In this document: one piece after another, positions 27,813-36,387 of the stretch
Numbering within the stretch: position 1 is the first letter of the stretch
Layout: each line of letters starts with the position of its first letter
DNA from: Roseicella frigidaeris
GTDB lineage: Bacteria; Pseudomonadota; Alphaproteobacteria; Acetobacterales; Acetobacteraceae
Assembly: GCF_003258945.1 (NCBI RefSeq)
Contig: NZ_QLIX01000003.1
Span: 1 to 64,000 of the forward strand
Reading direction: 5' to 3'
DNA length: 64,000 bases
The notes under the pieces: generated by a model
The model's input: only the letters and a program-made list of their open reading frames with translations
Database searches by the model: none
Told to the model about the DNA's origin: nothing
Position numbers and translations under genes: made by a program

Positions 27813-29651
27813 ATGCCCCGTCAAGCGGTCAACGACTTCGTCGTCAAATTCGCCAATGTTAACGGCTCCGGCTCGGCCAGCGCCAACCAGCTCTTCGCCA
27901 AGTCGATCCTGCGCATGGGCATCCCCATCGCCTCGCGCAACATCTTCCCGAGCAACATCCAGGGCCTGCCCACCTGGTTCGAGGTGAGGGTCAGCGGCGA
28001 GGGGCATCTCGGCCGGCGCGGCGGCGTCGACCTCATGGTGGCGATGAACCCGCAGACCTGGGAGCGCGACATCGCCGAGATCGATGCCGGCGGCTACCTC
28101 CTCTACGACAGCACGCGGCCGATGCCCGCCTCGCGCTTCCGCGACGACATCCAGGTCATCGGCGTGCCGCTGACGCAGATCTGCAACGCCAACTACACCG
28201 ATGCCCGGCAGCGCCAGCTGCTGAAGAACATCATGTATGTCGGCGCCCTCTCCGCCCTGCTCGGCATCGAGCCGGCGGTGATCGAGCAGCTCCTCGCCGA
28301 GCAGTACAAGGGCAAGGAGAAGCTCGCCAAGCCGAACCGCGACGCCTTCCACATGGGCCGCGACTGGGCGCTGGCCCATCTCTCCTGCCCGATCGGGCTG
28401 CAGCTCGCGCGCGCCGACGCGGTCGGCAACCGCATCTATGTCGAGGGCAATGCCGCGGCGGCGCTCGGCGCCGTCTATGGCGGCGCGACGGTCTGCGCCT
28501 GGTACCCGATCACCCCCTCCACCTCCCTCGCCGAGGCCTTCGAGCGCCACTGCAAGCGCCTGCGCACCGAGCCCGAAACCGGCCGCAAGCGCTACGCCAT
28601 CATGCAGGCGGAGGACGAGCTGGCCTCGATCGGCATGGTCATCGGCGCCGCCTGGAACGGCGCGCGCGCCTTCACCGCCACCTCCGGCCCCGGCATCTCG
28701 CTGATGCAGGAATTCGTCGGCCTCGCCTATTTCGCCGAGATCCCGGCCGTCATCTTCGACGTCCAGCGCGCCGGGCCGAGCACCGGCATGCCGACCCGCA
28801 CCCAGCAATCCGACCTGCTGGCCGCCGCCTATGCCAGCCATGGCGACACCAAGCATGTCGTGCTGCTGCCCGAGGACCCGCGGGAGTGCTTCGATTTCGG
28901 CGCCGCGGCCTTCGACTTGGCGGACCGGCTGCAGACGCCGGTCTTCGTGCTGCTCGATCTCGACATCGGGATGAACGACTGGCTCTGCGAGCCCTTCGCC
29001 TGGGACGACAGCCGGCGGCTCGACCGCGGCAAGGTGATGACGGCCGAGGAGCTCGAGGCCGGCCGCACCTTCGGACGCTACCTCGACGTCGATGGCGACG
29101 GCATCCCCTACCGCACCTATCCCGGCACGCATGCGGAGAAGGGCGCCTTCTTCACCCGCGGCACCTCGCGCGACCGCTTCGCCAAGTACACCGAGGTCGG
29201 CAGCGCCTATGTCGACAACATGCAGCGACTGCTGCGGAAATTCGAGACGGCGAAATCCCTGGTGCCGCGCCCGGTGGAGCGTAAGGCGGCCGAGCCGGCC
29301 AGCCTCGGCGTGCTCTATTTCGGCAGCTCCTCGGCGGCGATGAAGGAGGCGCTCGCGGCGCTGGAGGCGGATGGCGTGCATCTCGACGCCATGCGTATCC
29401 GCGCCTTCCCCTTCCATGACGACGTGCTGGACTTCGTCGCCCGCCACGAGCGGGTCTTCGTCGTCGAGCAGAACCGCGACGCGCAGCTCCGCACCCTTCT
29501 GATGACGGAGGGGAACATCGACCCCGCCCGCCTGATCCCCATCCTCCACTACGACGGCACGCCGATCACCGCGCGCTTCATCCGCGCCGCCATCGCCGAT
29601 CGCGCCTCGACGCTGAAGGTCGTGCCCTTTGCCGGAGCCGCCGCGGAATGA
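27813..29651 (+). CDS. 2-oxoacid:acceptor oxidoreductase, fused gamma-alpha subunit
   Basis: Subunit of 612 residues. Residues about 10-185 are the gamma domain (GSGSASANQLFAKSILRMG, PTWFEVRVSGEGHLGRRGG). The alpha domain follows, with the family motif YPITPSTSLAEAFE and TSGPGISLMQEFVGLAYFAEIP. These enzymes make or split acyl-CoA from 2-oxoacids such as 2-oxoglutarate or pyruvate, using a low-potential acceptor. Substrate choice cannot be fixed from sequence; the fused gamma-alpha layout is shared by 2-oxoglutarate and pyruvate enzymes. The gene sits between the FAD/ferredoxin subunit and the beta subunit, and its stop overlaps the beta start (ATGA). Confidence 0.92.
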   Translation: MPRQAVNDFVVKFANVNGSGSASANQLFAKSILRMGIPIASRNIFPSNIQGLPTWFEVRVSGEGHLGRRGGVDLMVAMNPQTWERDIAEIDAGGYLLYDSTRPMPASRFRDDIQVIGVPLTQICNANYTDARQRQLLKNIMYVGALSALLGIEPAVIEQLLAEQYKGKEKLAKPNRDAFHMGRDWALAHLSCPIGLQLARADAVGNRIYVEGNAAAALGAVYGGATVCAWYPITPSTSLAEAFERHCKRLRTEPETGRKRYAIMQAEDELASIGMVIGAAWNGARAFTATSGPGISLMQEFVGLAYFAEIPAVIFDVQRAGPSTGMPTRTQQSDLLAAAYASHGDTKHVVLLPEDPRECFDFGAAAFDLADRLQTPVFVLLDLDIGMNDWLCEPFAWDDSRRLDRGKVMTAEELEAGRTFGRYLDVDGDGIPYRTYPGTHAEKGAFFTRGTSRDRFAKYTEVGSAYVDNMQRLLRKFETAKSLVPRPVERKAAEPASLGVLYFGSSSAAMKEALAALEADGVHLDAMRIRAFPFHDDVLDFVARHERVFVVEQNRDAQLRTLLMTEGNIDPARLIPILHYDGTPITARFIRAAIADRASTLKVVPFAGAAAE

Positions 29652-30703
29652 GCTTCCTCCCCAAGCCCAAGCTGCATCACCCGAAGCTGCCGCTGAACGA
29701 GCTCGGCTTCACCCGGCGCGACTACGAGGGGGCGATCAGCACCCTTTGCGCCGGCTGCGGCCATGATTCGATCAGTGCCGCCATCATCCAGGCCTGCTGG
29801 GAGCTCTCCATCGCGCCGCACCGGGTGGCGAAGATGTCCGGCATCGGCTGCTCCTCGAAGACGCCGGACTACTTCCTCGGCGCCAGCCACGGCTTCAACT
29901 CGGTGCATGGCCGCATGCCGAGCGTGCTGACCGGCGCCAACATGGCCAACCGCGACCTGCTCTATCTCGGCGTCTCGGGCGACGGCGACAGCGCCTCCAT
30001 CGGCTTCGGCCAGTTCGCGCACAGCATCCGCCGCGCCGTGAACATGACCTATATCGTCGAGAACAACGGCGTCTACGGCCTCACCAAGGGGCAGTTCTCG
30101 GCGACCTCCGACAAGGGCTCGAAGGCCAAGAAGGGCGCGGTCAACACCGACGAGGCGATCGACCTGGTCGGCATCGCGCTGCAGCTCGGCGCCACCTATG
30201 TCGCCCGCAGCTTCTCCGGCGACAAGGCGCAGCTCGTGCCCCTCATCAAGGGCGCGCTGCGGCATCCCGGCCCCGCCTTCATCGACTGCATCAGCCCCTG
30301 CGTCGCCTTCAACAACCATGAGGGCTCGACCAAGAGCTACGACTTCGTGCGCGAGCACAACGAGGCGATGAACCAGCTCGACGTCATCCTCGGCCGCATG
30401 CCGATCACCACCGAATACGCGCCGGGCGAGGTGCGGGAGGTGACGCAGCATGACGGCTCGGTCCTGCGCCTGCGCAAGCTGCACGAGGGCTACGACCCGA
30501 CCGACCGCGTCGCCGCCCTGCACCACCTGCACGAGCGCAAGGCGGCGGGCGAGATCGTCACCGGCCTGCTCTATGTCGATCCCGAGCCGCAGGACATGCA
30601 TGCGCATCTCGGCACGGTCGAGCGGCCGCTGAATGCGCTCGAGGATGCCGCGCTGGTGCCGGGCGCCGCGGCGCTCGAGCGGATCAACGCCGCCCTGCGC
30701 TGA
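29648..30703 (+). CDS. 2-oxoacid:acceptor oxidoreductase, beta subunit
   Basis: Thiamine-diphosphate subunit of 351 residues. CAGCGHDSI and GIGCSSKTPDY supply cysteines for the 4Fe-4S cluster, with CVAFNNHEG giving the last one. The ThDP/Mg motif is GDGDSASIGFGQFAHSIRR followed by NNGVYGLTKGQ. It pairs with the alpha-gamma subunit to form the catalytic core. The operon order is FAD/ferredoxin, gamma-alpha, beta. The ATGA overlap indicates coupled translation and equal amounts of both subunits. Confidence 0.93.
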   Translation: MSFLPKPKLHHPKLPLNELGFTRRDYEGAISTLCAGCGHDSISAAIIQACWELSIAPHRVAKMSGIGCSSKTPDYFLGASHGFNSVHGRMPSVLTGANMANRDLLYLGVSGDGDSASIGFGQFAHSIRRAVNMTYIVENNGVYGLTKGQFSATSDKGSKAKKGAVNTDEAIDLVGIALQLGATYVARSFSGDKAQLVPLIKGALRHPGPAFIDCISPCVAFNNHEGSTKSYDFVREHNEAMNQLDVILGRMPITTEYAPGEVREVTQHDGSVLRLRKLHEGYDPTDRVAALHHLHERKAAGEIVTGLLYVDPEPQDMHAHLGTVERPLNALEDAALVPGAAALERINAALR

Positions 30704-30721
30704 GGCGGCGGCGGCGCGCCC

Positions 30722-31900
30722 CTATCGCCGGGTGGCGCAGCCGTTGCGCAGATAGCCGGACTCGGCCTGGGTCAGCGGCAGGCCCTGCTGGAAGCGGAAC
30801 ACGGCCGCGGCGCAGGTCCGGTCGATGCGCTCGGGCGGCGGCCGGTTGCTCACCTTCTGGGGCTGTGGCTGCGGCCGTTGGCGCGCCGCCGGCGGCGCGC
30901 CCGGGACCGGCGGCGGGATCGGCAGCGATGCCGGGACGATGGCCAGCGGGGCGGCGCTGGCCCCGTCCTCGACCGGCGCGGCGGGCTTCTCCGCCATGGC
31001 AGGCCGCTCCGCCGGCGCATCGGCAGGCGGCGGCGTCTCGGAGACGAGCGGCGAGGCCGCCGAGGCGCGCGCCGCGGCCAGCGTCGCCTCCAGCTCGGCC
31101 GCCAGGGCAGCCACCGCCGCCGCGGCGGAGGTCTGGGTCGGGCGTTGCGGCGGGGGGACCGGCCCCCGCTCGGCCGGACCAGGCGCCGGGTCGCTGGACA
31201 GGCTGGCCGCCGCCAGGCTGGTCGGCGCTGCCTGCGGCGGCTGGGCCACCGAGGCCACCGGCTGCGGCGCCGGGTCGGAGGTGGCGCCGGAGAGCAGGAT
31301 GACGCCGCTCACCACGCCGATGGTGAAGGTGCCGAGCAGCGCCAGGCCCATGCCGAACCGGCCGCGCCACAGCGGCGGCCGTTCGGGCGGCGGGTCGTCC
31401 AGGTCGAAGGGCGGCTCGATCATGGCCTTTGGCCGGCGGCCGCAGGGCGCGGCGCCCGGCACCATCCAGGCCGGGTCATCGGCCAGCGCCGCCCGCGCGG
31501 CGGCGATCCAGGCGCCCTTGCCCGGCACCGTCAGCGGCGGCAGCTCGGCGAAGCCCTGCGCCATGCGGCCCGGCAGGCTGCGCGAGGCGGCGGACTCGAT
31601 CCGCCCATGCCAGACCGGCAGGTAGCCGGGAAAGGCGGGCCAGAAATAGGCGGCGCCGAGGGCCTGGCGCAGCCGCGCCTCGGCGCTCGGCGTCACGTTC
31701 GGCGCGATGTCCAGCAGCGCGATCCCTGAGGTGGGATGCGCCAGGGCCCAGCAGCCGGTGGGATAGGCGGATTTGGCCAGGCCGGCACGACAGCGCCCGA
31801 GCATGACCCAGCCCTTCGGCAAGGCGCCCAGCAGGGCGGCATCGTCCGTTGGCGGCTGCGGCATGGCCCCGGTGGGGTGCAGCTCCGTCTCCTTGTTCAC
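30722..31900 (-). CDS. Hypothetical proline-rich membrane protein
   Basis: Not recognised. About 392 residues. Residues roughly 25-130 form a globular cytoplasmic region rich in Trp and Gly. One membrane helix (MGLALLGTFTIGVVSGVILLSG) lies near residue 190, followed by about 150 residues of Pro/Ala-rich sequence and a short C-terminal segment with two cysteines (CAAAVFRFQQGLPLTQAESGYLRNGC) that could form a periplasmic disulfide. GTG 31900 is preferred over GTG 31921 because GGGGAG precedes it by six bases. The layout suggests a protein spanning the periplasm. It converges with the oxidoreductase operon, 18 bp apart. Confidence 0.7.
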   Translation of the reverse strand: MNKETELHPTGAMPQPPTDDAALLGALPKGWVMLGRCRAGLAKSAYPTGCWALAHPTSGIALLDIAPNVTPSAEARLRQALGAAYFWPAFPGYLPVWHGRIESAASRSLPGRMAQGFAELPPLTVPGKGAWIAAARAALADDPAWMVPGAAPCGRRPKAMIEPPFDLDDPPPERPPLWRGRFGMGLALLGTFTIGVVSGVILLSGATSDPAPQPVASVAQPPQAAPTSLAAASLSSDPAPGPAERGPVPPPQRPTQTSAAAAVAALAAELEATLAAARASAASPLVSETPPPADAPAERPAMAEKPAAPVEDGASAAPLAIVPASLPIPPPVPGAPPAARQRPQPQPQKVSNRPPPERIDRTCAAAVFRFQQGLPLTQAESGYLRNGCATRR

Positions 31901-32253
31901 TCTGGGCTCCCCGATTCCCACCAGCCTGCTTTAAGCGCCGGAACCGGCAGATGGGATTGAAATGACGTGATACCACCAAGAAGGATTGCAGCTGTGATCT
32001 CGCCGCCCGTGCCGCGCCGGCCATGCGTGGAAATGGCAGGGCGGCGGCGGAACTGCCGGCCCGGTAAATGCTGCGCCGCGATGATCCTGCCCGGCGGCCT
32101 GCGGTGATTTGCAGTGCAGCAAAATGCTTTTTGCGACTCTCGGCATCGCATGCAGAAGCATTAACCGTCACCTGGGCCGACGGCAAATCCCCCATGCGCG
32201 TGCCGTCGGCTCCCCCGCTGGGAGTTCCCGACGCTGCGGGGCTCGCCCGGTCC
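31901..32253. other. Intergenic region with one long inverted repeat
   Basis: About 350 bp, less GC-rich than its surroundings, probably holding the promoter of the proline-rich protein gene. A perfect 10-bp inverted repeat (32176-32185 and 32201-32210, loop 15 nt) lies downstream of the small membrane protein gene and could be a transcript end, but no T-tract follows. No gene or RNA family is recognised. Confidence 0.5.
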
Positions 32254-32460
32254 TTACAGGTCGGCGCGCCAGATCCAGAGGCCGATGAGGAGGCTCACCG
32301 CCCCGCCCAGGATGGCGCTGCCCACCCCGCGCAGGCCGAGATCGGCCGCGAGGGCGAGCCAGAGGACGAAGACGCCGATCGCCACCGCGATGCCGCCGAT
32401 CAGCGAGGCGCGGGAGGTCTTGATGGCGCCGCCGTCGAGCGGCGCGAGCTTCGCGGCCAT
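32254..32460 (-). CDS. Small membrane protein, two helices
   Basis: Sixty-eight residues from ATG 32460. Two predicted membrane segments (about residues 20-39 and 44-64) are joined by a short loop, with a short N-terminal cytoplasmic tail. It begins five bases after the stop of the hydroxylase gene on the same strand, so it is probably part of that transcript. No family is recognised. Confidence 0.65.
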   Translation of the reverse strand: MAAKLAPLDGGAIKTSRASLIGGIAVAIGVFVLWLALAADLGLRGVGSAILGGAVSLLIGLWIWRADL

Positions 32461-32465
32461 CGCCG

Positions 32466-33290
32466 TCACTCCGCCGGCATGGCGCCCGCGCGCGGCATGC
32501 CCGCCCGCGGATCGTCGAGGCTGTTCCGCACCCGCTTGAGGTCGCCGCGCACGAAGCGCGCGTCGTAGCCGTTCAGCAGATGCCCGAGCAGCCCGCGCCG
32601 GAGATCGCTGGTGCCGAAGAACCAATCGGCGATCGGGTAGGTGAGGTTGAAATTCCGCTCCATCATGATGGCCGTGTTGTGGTGCGCGGCATGGTGGCGG
32701 CGGATGGTGTTGATGAAGGGGATGTGCCGGACGATCCGGTCATCCTTCACATGGCAGCAGAAGTGGAAGAACTCGTAGTTCAGGTAGAGCGCGGTGTTGG
32801 TGATCAGCAGCAGCCAGCCGGCATCGGGGAAGCCCAGCGCCTTCAGCAGCAGGGCCGGCAGCAGCGACATCGCCAGGAAGGTGATGAGCGCATAGGGCGG
32901 GAAGAAGACGATGCGGAAATCCCGCGCATCGTCGATGGTGTATTCGTGCTCGGTGAAGAACTGGTGGTGCGCCAGGGTATGGCGCTTGTAGATCCCCATG
33001 AAGCCCTTGAGGGGGCGGTGCATGACGTATTTGTGGATCCACCACTCGAAGACATTGGCGGTGACGAAGGCGGCCGGCACGATCAGCCATTCGTACCAGG
33101 CCGGCGCCACGATCTGCCGCGCGCAGTACCAGATGGCGGCGCCGCCGATGGCGTAGATCAGCGCGACATGCGCCCAGCCGTGATAGAGCCGGCCGATCCG
33201 CTCGCGGAAATCGGCCCGGAAGGCCTGCTGCCGCCGGGAGAGGCGCTCCCGCTTCAGGGCGGCGGTTGCCGGCGCCGTGGTGCCATCCAT
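32466..33290 (-). CDS. Fatty acid hydroxylase / sterol desaturase superfamily protein
   Basis: Membrane di-iron oxygenase of 274 residues. The histidine boxes are present: HKYVMH, HTLAHH, a HFCCH-like box and HHAAHH, spread over residues about 85-230 with membrane helices between. Members hydroxylate or desaturate lipids and carotenoids; the target here is unknown. ATG 33290 has GGGGAGGAA upstream. The palindrome CTGATATATCAG lies 30 bp before the start, and a GntR regulator gene lies just upstream, suggesting direct control. Confidence 0.88.
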   Translation of the reverse strand: MDGTTAPATAALKRERLSRRQQAFRADFRERIGRLYHGWAHVALIYAIGGAAIWYCARQIVAPAWYEWLIVPAAFVTANVFEWWIHKYVMHRPLKGFMGIYKRHTLAHHQFFTEHEYTIDDARDFRIVFFPPYALITFLAMSLLPALLLKALGFPDAGWLLLITNTALYLNYEFFHFCCHVKDDRIVRHIPFINTIRRHHAAHHNTAIMMERNFNLTYPIADWFFGTSDLRRGLLGHLLNGYDARFVRGDLKRVRNSLDDPRAGMPRAGAMPAE

Positions 33291-33319
33291 CGCATTCCTC
33301 CCCAGGGCAGGGTGTGCGT

Positions 33320-33331
33320 CTGATATATCAG
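33320..33331. promoter_or_regulatory. Palindromic operator candidate GATATATC
   Basis: A perfect 12-bp palindrome CTGATATATCAG lies 30 bp upstream of the hydroxylase start. A nine-of-ten match (AGATATATCA, 34191-34200) lies upstream of the adjacent GntR gene. AT-only palindromes stand out in this GC-rich sequence. GntR/FCD regulators usually bind short palindromes, so it is probably the binding site of the neighbouring regulator. Confidence 0.5.
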
Positions 33332-33414
33332 TGCGCCGCGCCGGGGGTCAAGGCGGCCATCCAGCAGATGGCCGCCCCCAAGCCCGCCCCAAACCCGCCC
33401 CCGGCCCGCCGACA

Positions 33415-34104
33415 TCAGGCCCCGCACGCCCGGACGCGGCGGGTGAAGGCCTCGATGAAGTCGATCAGGGCATCGGAAGCGGCTCCGGCGGCATCGGCAT
33501 CGCCCTCGGCGATGGCGCGCGCCAGGGCGGCATGCACCCGCGCCGAGCCCTCCAGCCCGGCCGAGCGCCGCCAGTGCAGGAACCAGAAGCGGCGCGACAG
33601 CCCGTGCAGCAGGGCCATGGCCGCGGTGGCGAACTCGTTGCGCGCCGCCGCCAGGACCAGCAGGTTGAGCTGCCGGTCGAGCCGCAGGAAGCCGGTCTCG
33701 TCCTCCGCCGCCGCGGCCTGCTCCATCGCCCCGGCGATCGCCCGGAATGCCGCCCGCTGCGCCGCATCCGCCTGCCGCGCCGCCGCGCGGGCGCTCAGCC
33801 GCTCGATCTCCCGGCGCACCTCCAGCAGGCGGAGCTGCTCCTCGACATCCACCGCCGCGACGATGATCCCGCGGCGCGGCAGGATGCGGACCAGCCGTTC
33901 CCGCGCCAGGCGCTGCAGCGCCTCGCGCACCGGGGTGCGGCCGAAGCCGACCCGCGCGGCGAGCTGGGCCTCGCTCACCTCCTCCCCGGGCGGGACCTGC
34001 AGGGTGACGATCGCCTCCTCGATGGCGCGGTAGGCCTGCTCGGTGAGCGTGCCATCGGCCTCCGCTGGGCGGTTGTGGCGCGGCATGGGTGTGGTGTCAG
34101 GCAT
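33415..34104 (-). CDS. GntR family transcriptional regulator, FCD domain
   Basis: Regulator of 229 residues. The winged helix-turn-helix spans residues about 20-85, with EAQLAARVGFGRTPVREALQRLARERLV as the recognition region and RRGIIVA as the wing. A helical FCD ligand-binding domain follows, with the metal-site region (DRQLNLLVLAAARN, RRFWFLHW). Its ligands are typically organic or fatty acids. The gene sits between the hydroxylase, which it likely controls, and two GATATATC palindromes. ATG 34104 is used. Confidence 0.92.
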   Translation of the reverse strand: MPDTTPMPRHNRPAEADGTLTEQAYRAIEEAIVTLQVPPGEEVSEAQLAARVGFGRTPVREALQRLARERLVRILPRRGIIVAAVDVEEQLRLLEVRREIERLSARAAARQADAAQRAAFRAIAGAMEQAAAAEDETGFLRLDRQLNLLVLAAARNEFATAAMALLHGLSRRFWFLHWRRSAGLEGSARVHAALARAIAEGDADAAGAASDALIDFIEAFTRRVRACGA

Positions 34105-34190
34105 GGTGCAGCCTATGCGGGAAAACTGATGTCACGCGCCCTCCATCCATTGACAGGCCATCGGTCCTGGGACACCCTGTGTCCTGCGGG

Positions 34191-34200
34191 AGATATATCA
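34191..34200. promoter_or_regulatory. Second GATATATC operator candidate
   Basis: AGATATATCA, about 87 bp upstream of the GntR gene start, matches nine of ten bases of the palindrome before the hydroxylase. It fits autoregulation by the GntR protein. Confidence 0.4.
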
Positions 34201-34391
34201 CCGCACCAGAAAAAGCCGAGTTTGGGGAGGTTGGGTGCGGGCCGCGCGGGCGGTTTCCGACCAGGGGCATCTGCTCCTGGCGAAACGCCCTGCGTGGCCC
34301 GTTCGCTTGCGTGCGGCGAAGGCCCAGGCCAACCGGAGGGTTGCGCCCGGCGTTCGAGGCGCAGGAGGGTGAGGCCGGCCTGCGCTCGGTC

Positions 34392-34868
34392 TCAGCCGGC
34401 GGGAACCAGCCGCGGCGCGAGCTTCGCGGTGGCGCCGGTGGCCACCTGCTGCGCCAGGACGGCCTCGAATTCCGGGAAGCCGAGCCGGAACACCACCTCC
34501 GATCCCTCGCCCAGATACAGGATCATGTCGCCGGTGCTGCCGCGAAAGCTGAACAGCACGATCGCCGCCTGGCTGCCGGCCCCCTCCGCATGCGGCTCGC
34601 CATGCGCGGCAACCCGCACATGGCTGCCGGTCGGGCGGATCTCCCGGAGCGACCCGTCGGGCCGCCAGAAGCGCAGCTCGCCCTGCACGACGAAGGTGCT
34701 GAAGTCGCAGACATGCCGATGCAGCCTGCCCGGCCTGTCGGGCTCGAACCTGATGAGCACATCGGCGATGCCGAGGGCCGCGTCCATCGCCAGGACATAG
34801 ACCTGCGCGTCGATCGGCTGCACCCGCTGCCAGGTGACATGGCGGTCGTCGAACCGGAATTCCTGCAC
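34392..34868 (-). CDS. Cupin domain protein
   Basis: About 158 residues of single-domain cupin. GRLHRHVCDFSTFVVQGELRFW holds the metal-binding histidines of motif 1, and the later AAHGEPHAEG and IVLFSFRGS segments fit motif 2. It resembles cupins of the acetylacetone / dihydroxyacetophenone dioxygenase group, but no function can be claimed. GTG 34868 has a very strong GGAGGGGAGGGGGAG upstream. An alternative ATG 34931 overlaps the phosphoesterase stop (TGATG) and would add a low-complexity 21-residue tail. Likely the last gene of the phnDEC transcript. Confidence 0.65.
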   Translation of the reverse strand: MQEFRFDDRHVTWQRVQPIDAQVYVLAMDAALGIADVLIRFEPDRPGRLHRHVCDFSTFVVQGELRFWRPDGSLREIRPTGSHVRVAAHGEPHAEGAGSQAAIVLFSFRGSTGDMILYLGEGSEVVFRLGFPEFEAVLAQQVATGATAKLAPRLVPAG

Positions 34869-34930
34869 CGTCTCCCCCTCCCCTCCTGGCCCTTCCCTGG
34901 CCTGATCCTGCCCTGGCGGGCAGCCTCGCA

Positions 34931-35770
34931 TCAGGCCGCCCAGCGCAGGTCGCAGGCCTCGATCGGCTGGCCGCGGCGCGCCCGCTCCTCCGGCGGCAGC
35001 ACGTCGCAGGAGGGCCAGAGGCCGCTCGCCAGCGCCGCCTCATAGGCCGCCAGCCCGGCCTGCCGCATCGCCCGCGCCGCCGACCGGTGATCATAGGCCA
35101 GGGCGAGATGCTCGATCCGCAGGCCCGCCCCCTGCGGCGTCAGCACCGAGAACCAGCCGCGCGGCGTGCCGTCATTCGCCGGCATGCCGATCGCCCCGGC
35201 ATTGTGCCAGAGCCGGCGGCCGAGGAGGCGGCTGAAGGGCAGGCCGCAATGGCCGGCGATCACGCCTTCCGCCCCGCCCGCGGCGATCTCGGCGGCGAGC
35301 GCCGCCTCGGGCGCGGAGGCGAAGAGGAAGCGGTTGATCGCCGTCGCGCCGCCATGCAGCGCGACCAGCCGCCGGCCGCCGATCTCGACCGGGATCCGCC
35401 GCGGCAGCGCCGCCATCCAGGCGCGGTGCCGCGGCGTCACCTGGCGGCTGGCATGCGCGAACCAGTCGCGCGAGAGACGGTCGCAGGCCGTGCCGGCGGC
35501 GAAGCCGCAGCCGCAATCCGCGCCGCCGGCGGCCAGGCTCTCCTCGCAATTCCCCATCACCGTGGCGATGCCGCTCGCCATCATCAGGTCGAGCGTCGCG
35601 ACGGCATCGGCGCAATAGGCCACCACATCGCCGGTGCAGAGCATGCGCCCGGGCGGGATGCCGCGCCGCGCCGCCTCGGCCAGCAGGGCCTGCAACGCCT
35701 GCAGGTTGGAATAGGGCCCGCCGAAGCAGAGCAGCGGCCCGTCGCAGCGCATCGCGGTCACCGGCGGCAC
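34931..35770 (-). CDS. Metallophosphoesterase family protein with altered motif I
   Basis: Calcineurin-like phosphoesterase of 279 residues. Motif I is GGPYSN instead of GDxHGN, so two of the usual metal ligands are replaced. Motif II GDVVAY, motif III GNCEES (usual GNH), LHGG and GHCGLPF are recognisable. Activity may be changed, or this may be a known variant subgroup; I cannot tell. GTG 35770 lies 13 bp inside the end of phnC, so translation is coupled. Position in a phosphonate-type transport operon suggests handling of an imported phosphorus compound. Confidence 0.8.
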   Translation of the reverse strand: MPPVTAMRCDGPLLCFGGPYSNLQALQALLAEAARRGIPPGRMLCTGDVVAYCADAVATLDLMMASGIATVMGNCEESLAAGGADCGCGFAAGTACDRLSRDWFAHASRQVTPRHRAWMAALPRRIPVEIGGRRLVALHGGATAINRFLFASAPEAALAAEIAAGGAEGVIAGHCGLPFSRLLGRRLWHNAGAIGMPANDGTPRGWFSVLTPQGAGLRIEHLALAYDHRSAARAMRQAGLAAYEAALASGLWPSCDVLPPEERARRGQPIEACDLRWAA

Positions 35771-36387
35771 AGGCGTCCCTCCTCCAGGCGCAGCCGGCGA
35801 TCGGCGTAGCGGCGGGCCAGCTCCGGCTGGTGCAGGGCGACCAGCACGGAGCGGCCGCCATGCGAGGCCAGATCCCGCAGCAGCGCAAGCACCGCGGCGG
35901 CATTCTCCGGGTCGAGGCTCGCCACCGGCTCGTCCGCCAGCAGCAGGGGCGCGCGCTGCATCAGGGCGCGGGCCACCGCCGCGCGCTGGCGCTGGCCGCC
36001 GGAGAGCCGGTCGGCCCGCTGCCCCGCCAGCGCGCCCAGCCCGACCCGCGCCAGGCAGGCCATCGCCTCGGCCCGCTCCGCCACCGGCCAGAGCCGCAGC
36101 GCCGGGCGCCAGAAGCCGATGCGCCCGAGCGCGCCCACCAGCACGTTGTCCCGCGCCGAGAGGCGGCGGGCGAGGGCGTGCTGCTGGAAGACGAGGGCCG
36201 TCTCCGGCGCCACGATCCGCCCCGCCTCGGCCGGCACCAGCCCCGCGATCGCCCGCAGCAAGGTGGTCTTGCCGGCGCCCGAGGGGCCTTCGATCGCCAC
36301 CACCTCGCCCGGCGCGACGGCGAGGCTGATGCCGTGCAGCACCCGCCGTCCCTGCAGGGCGACGACCAGCCCCTCGACCCGCAGCAT
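35758..36387 (-). CDS. phnC: Phosphonate ABC transporter ATP-binding protein
   Basis: ATPase of 209 residues on the cytoplasmic face. Walker A is GPSGAGKTT (about residue 34), the Q-loop FQQHALARRLSARDNVLVG, the signature LSGGQRQRAAVARAL, Walker B LLLADEP and the H-loop ALHQ. The DNVLVG stretch is typical of PhnC. It is about 50 residues shorter than most PhnC proteins, mainly at the end. ATG 36387 overlaps the phnE stop by one base. The transporter probably imports phosphonates or phosphite. Confidence 0.9.
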   Translation of the reverse strand: MLRVEGLVVALQGRRVLHGISLAVAPGEVVAIEGPSGAGKTTLLRAIAGLVPAEAGRIVAPETALVFQQHALARRLSARDNVLVGALGRIGFWRPALRLWPVAERAEAMACLARVGLGALAGQRADRLSGGQRQRAAVARALMQRAPLLLADEPVASLDPENAAAVLALLRDLASHGGRSVLVALHQPELARRYADRRLRLEEGRLCRR

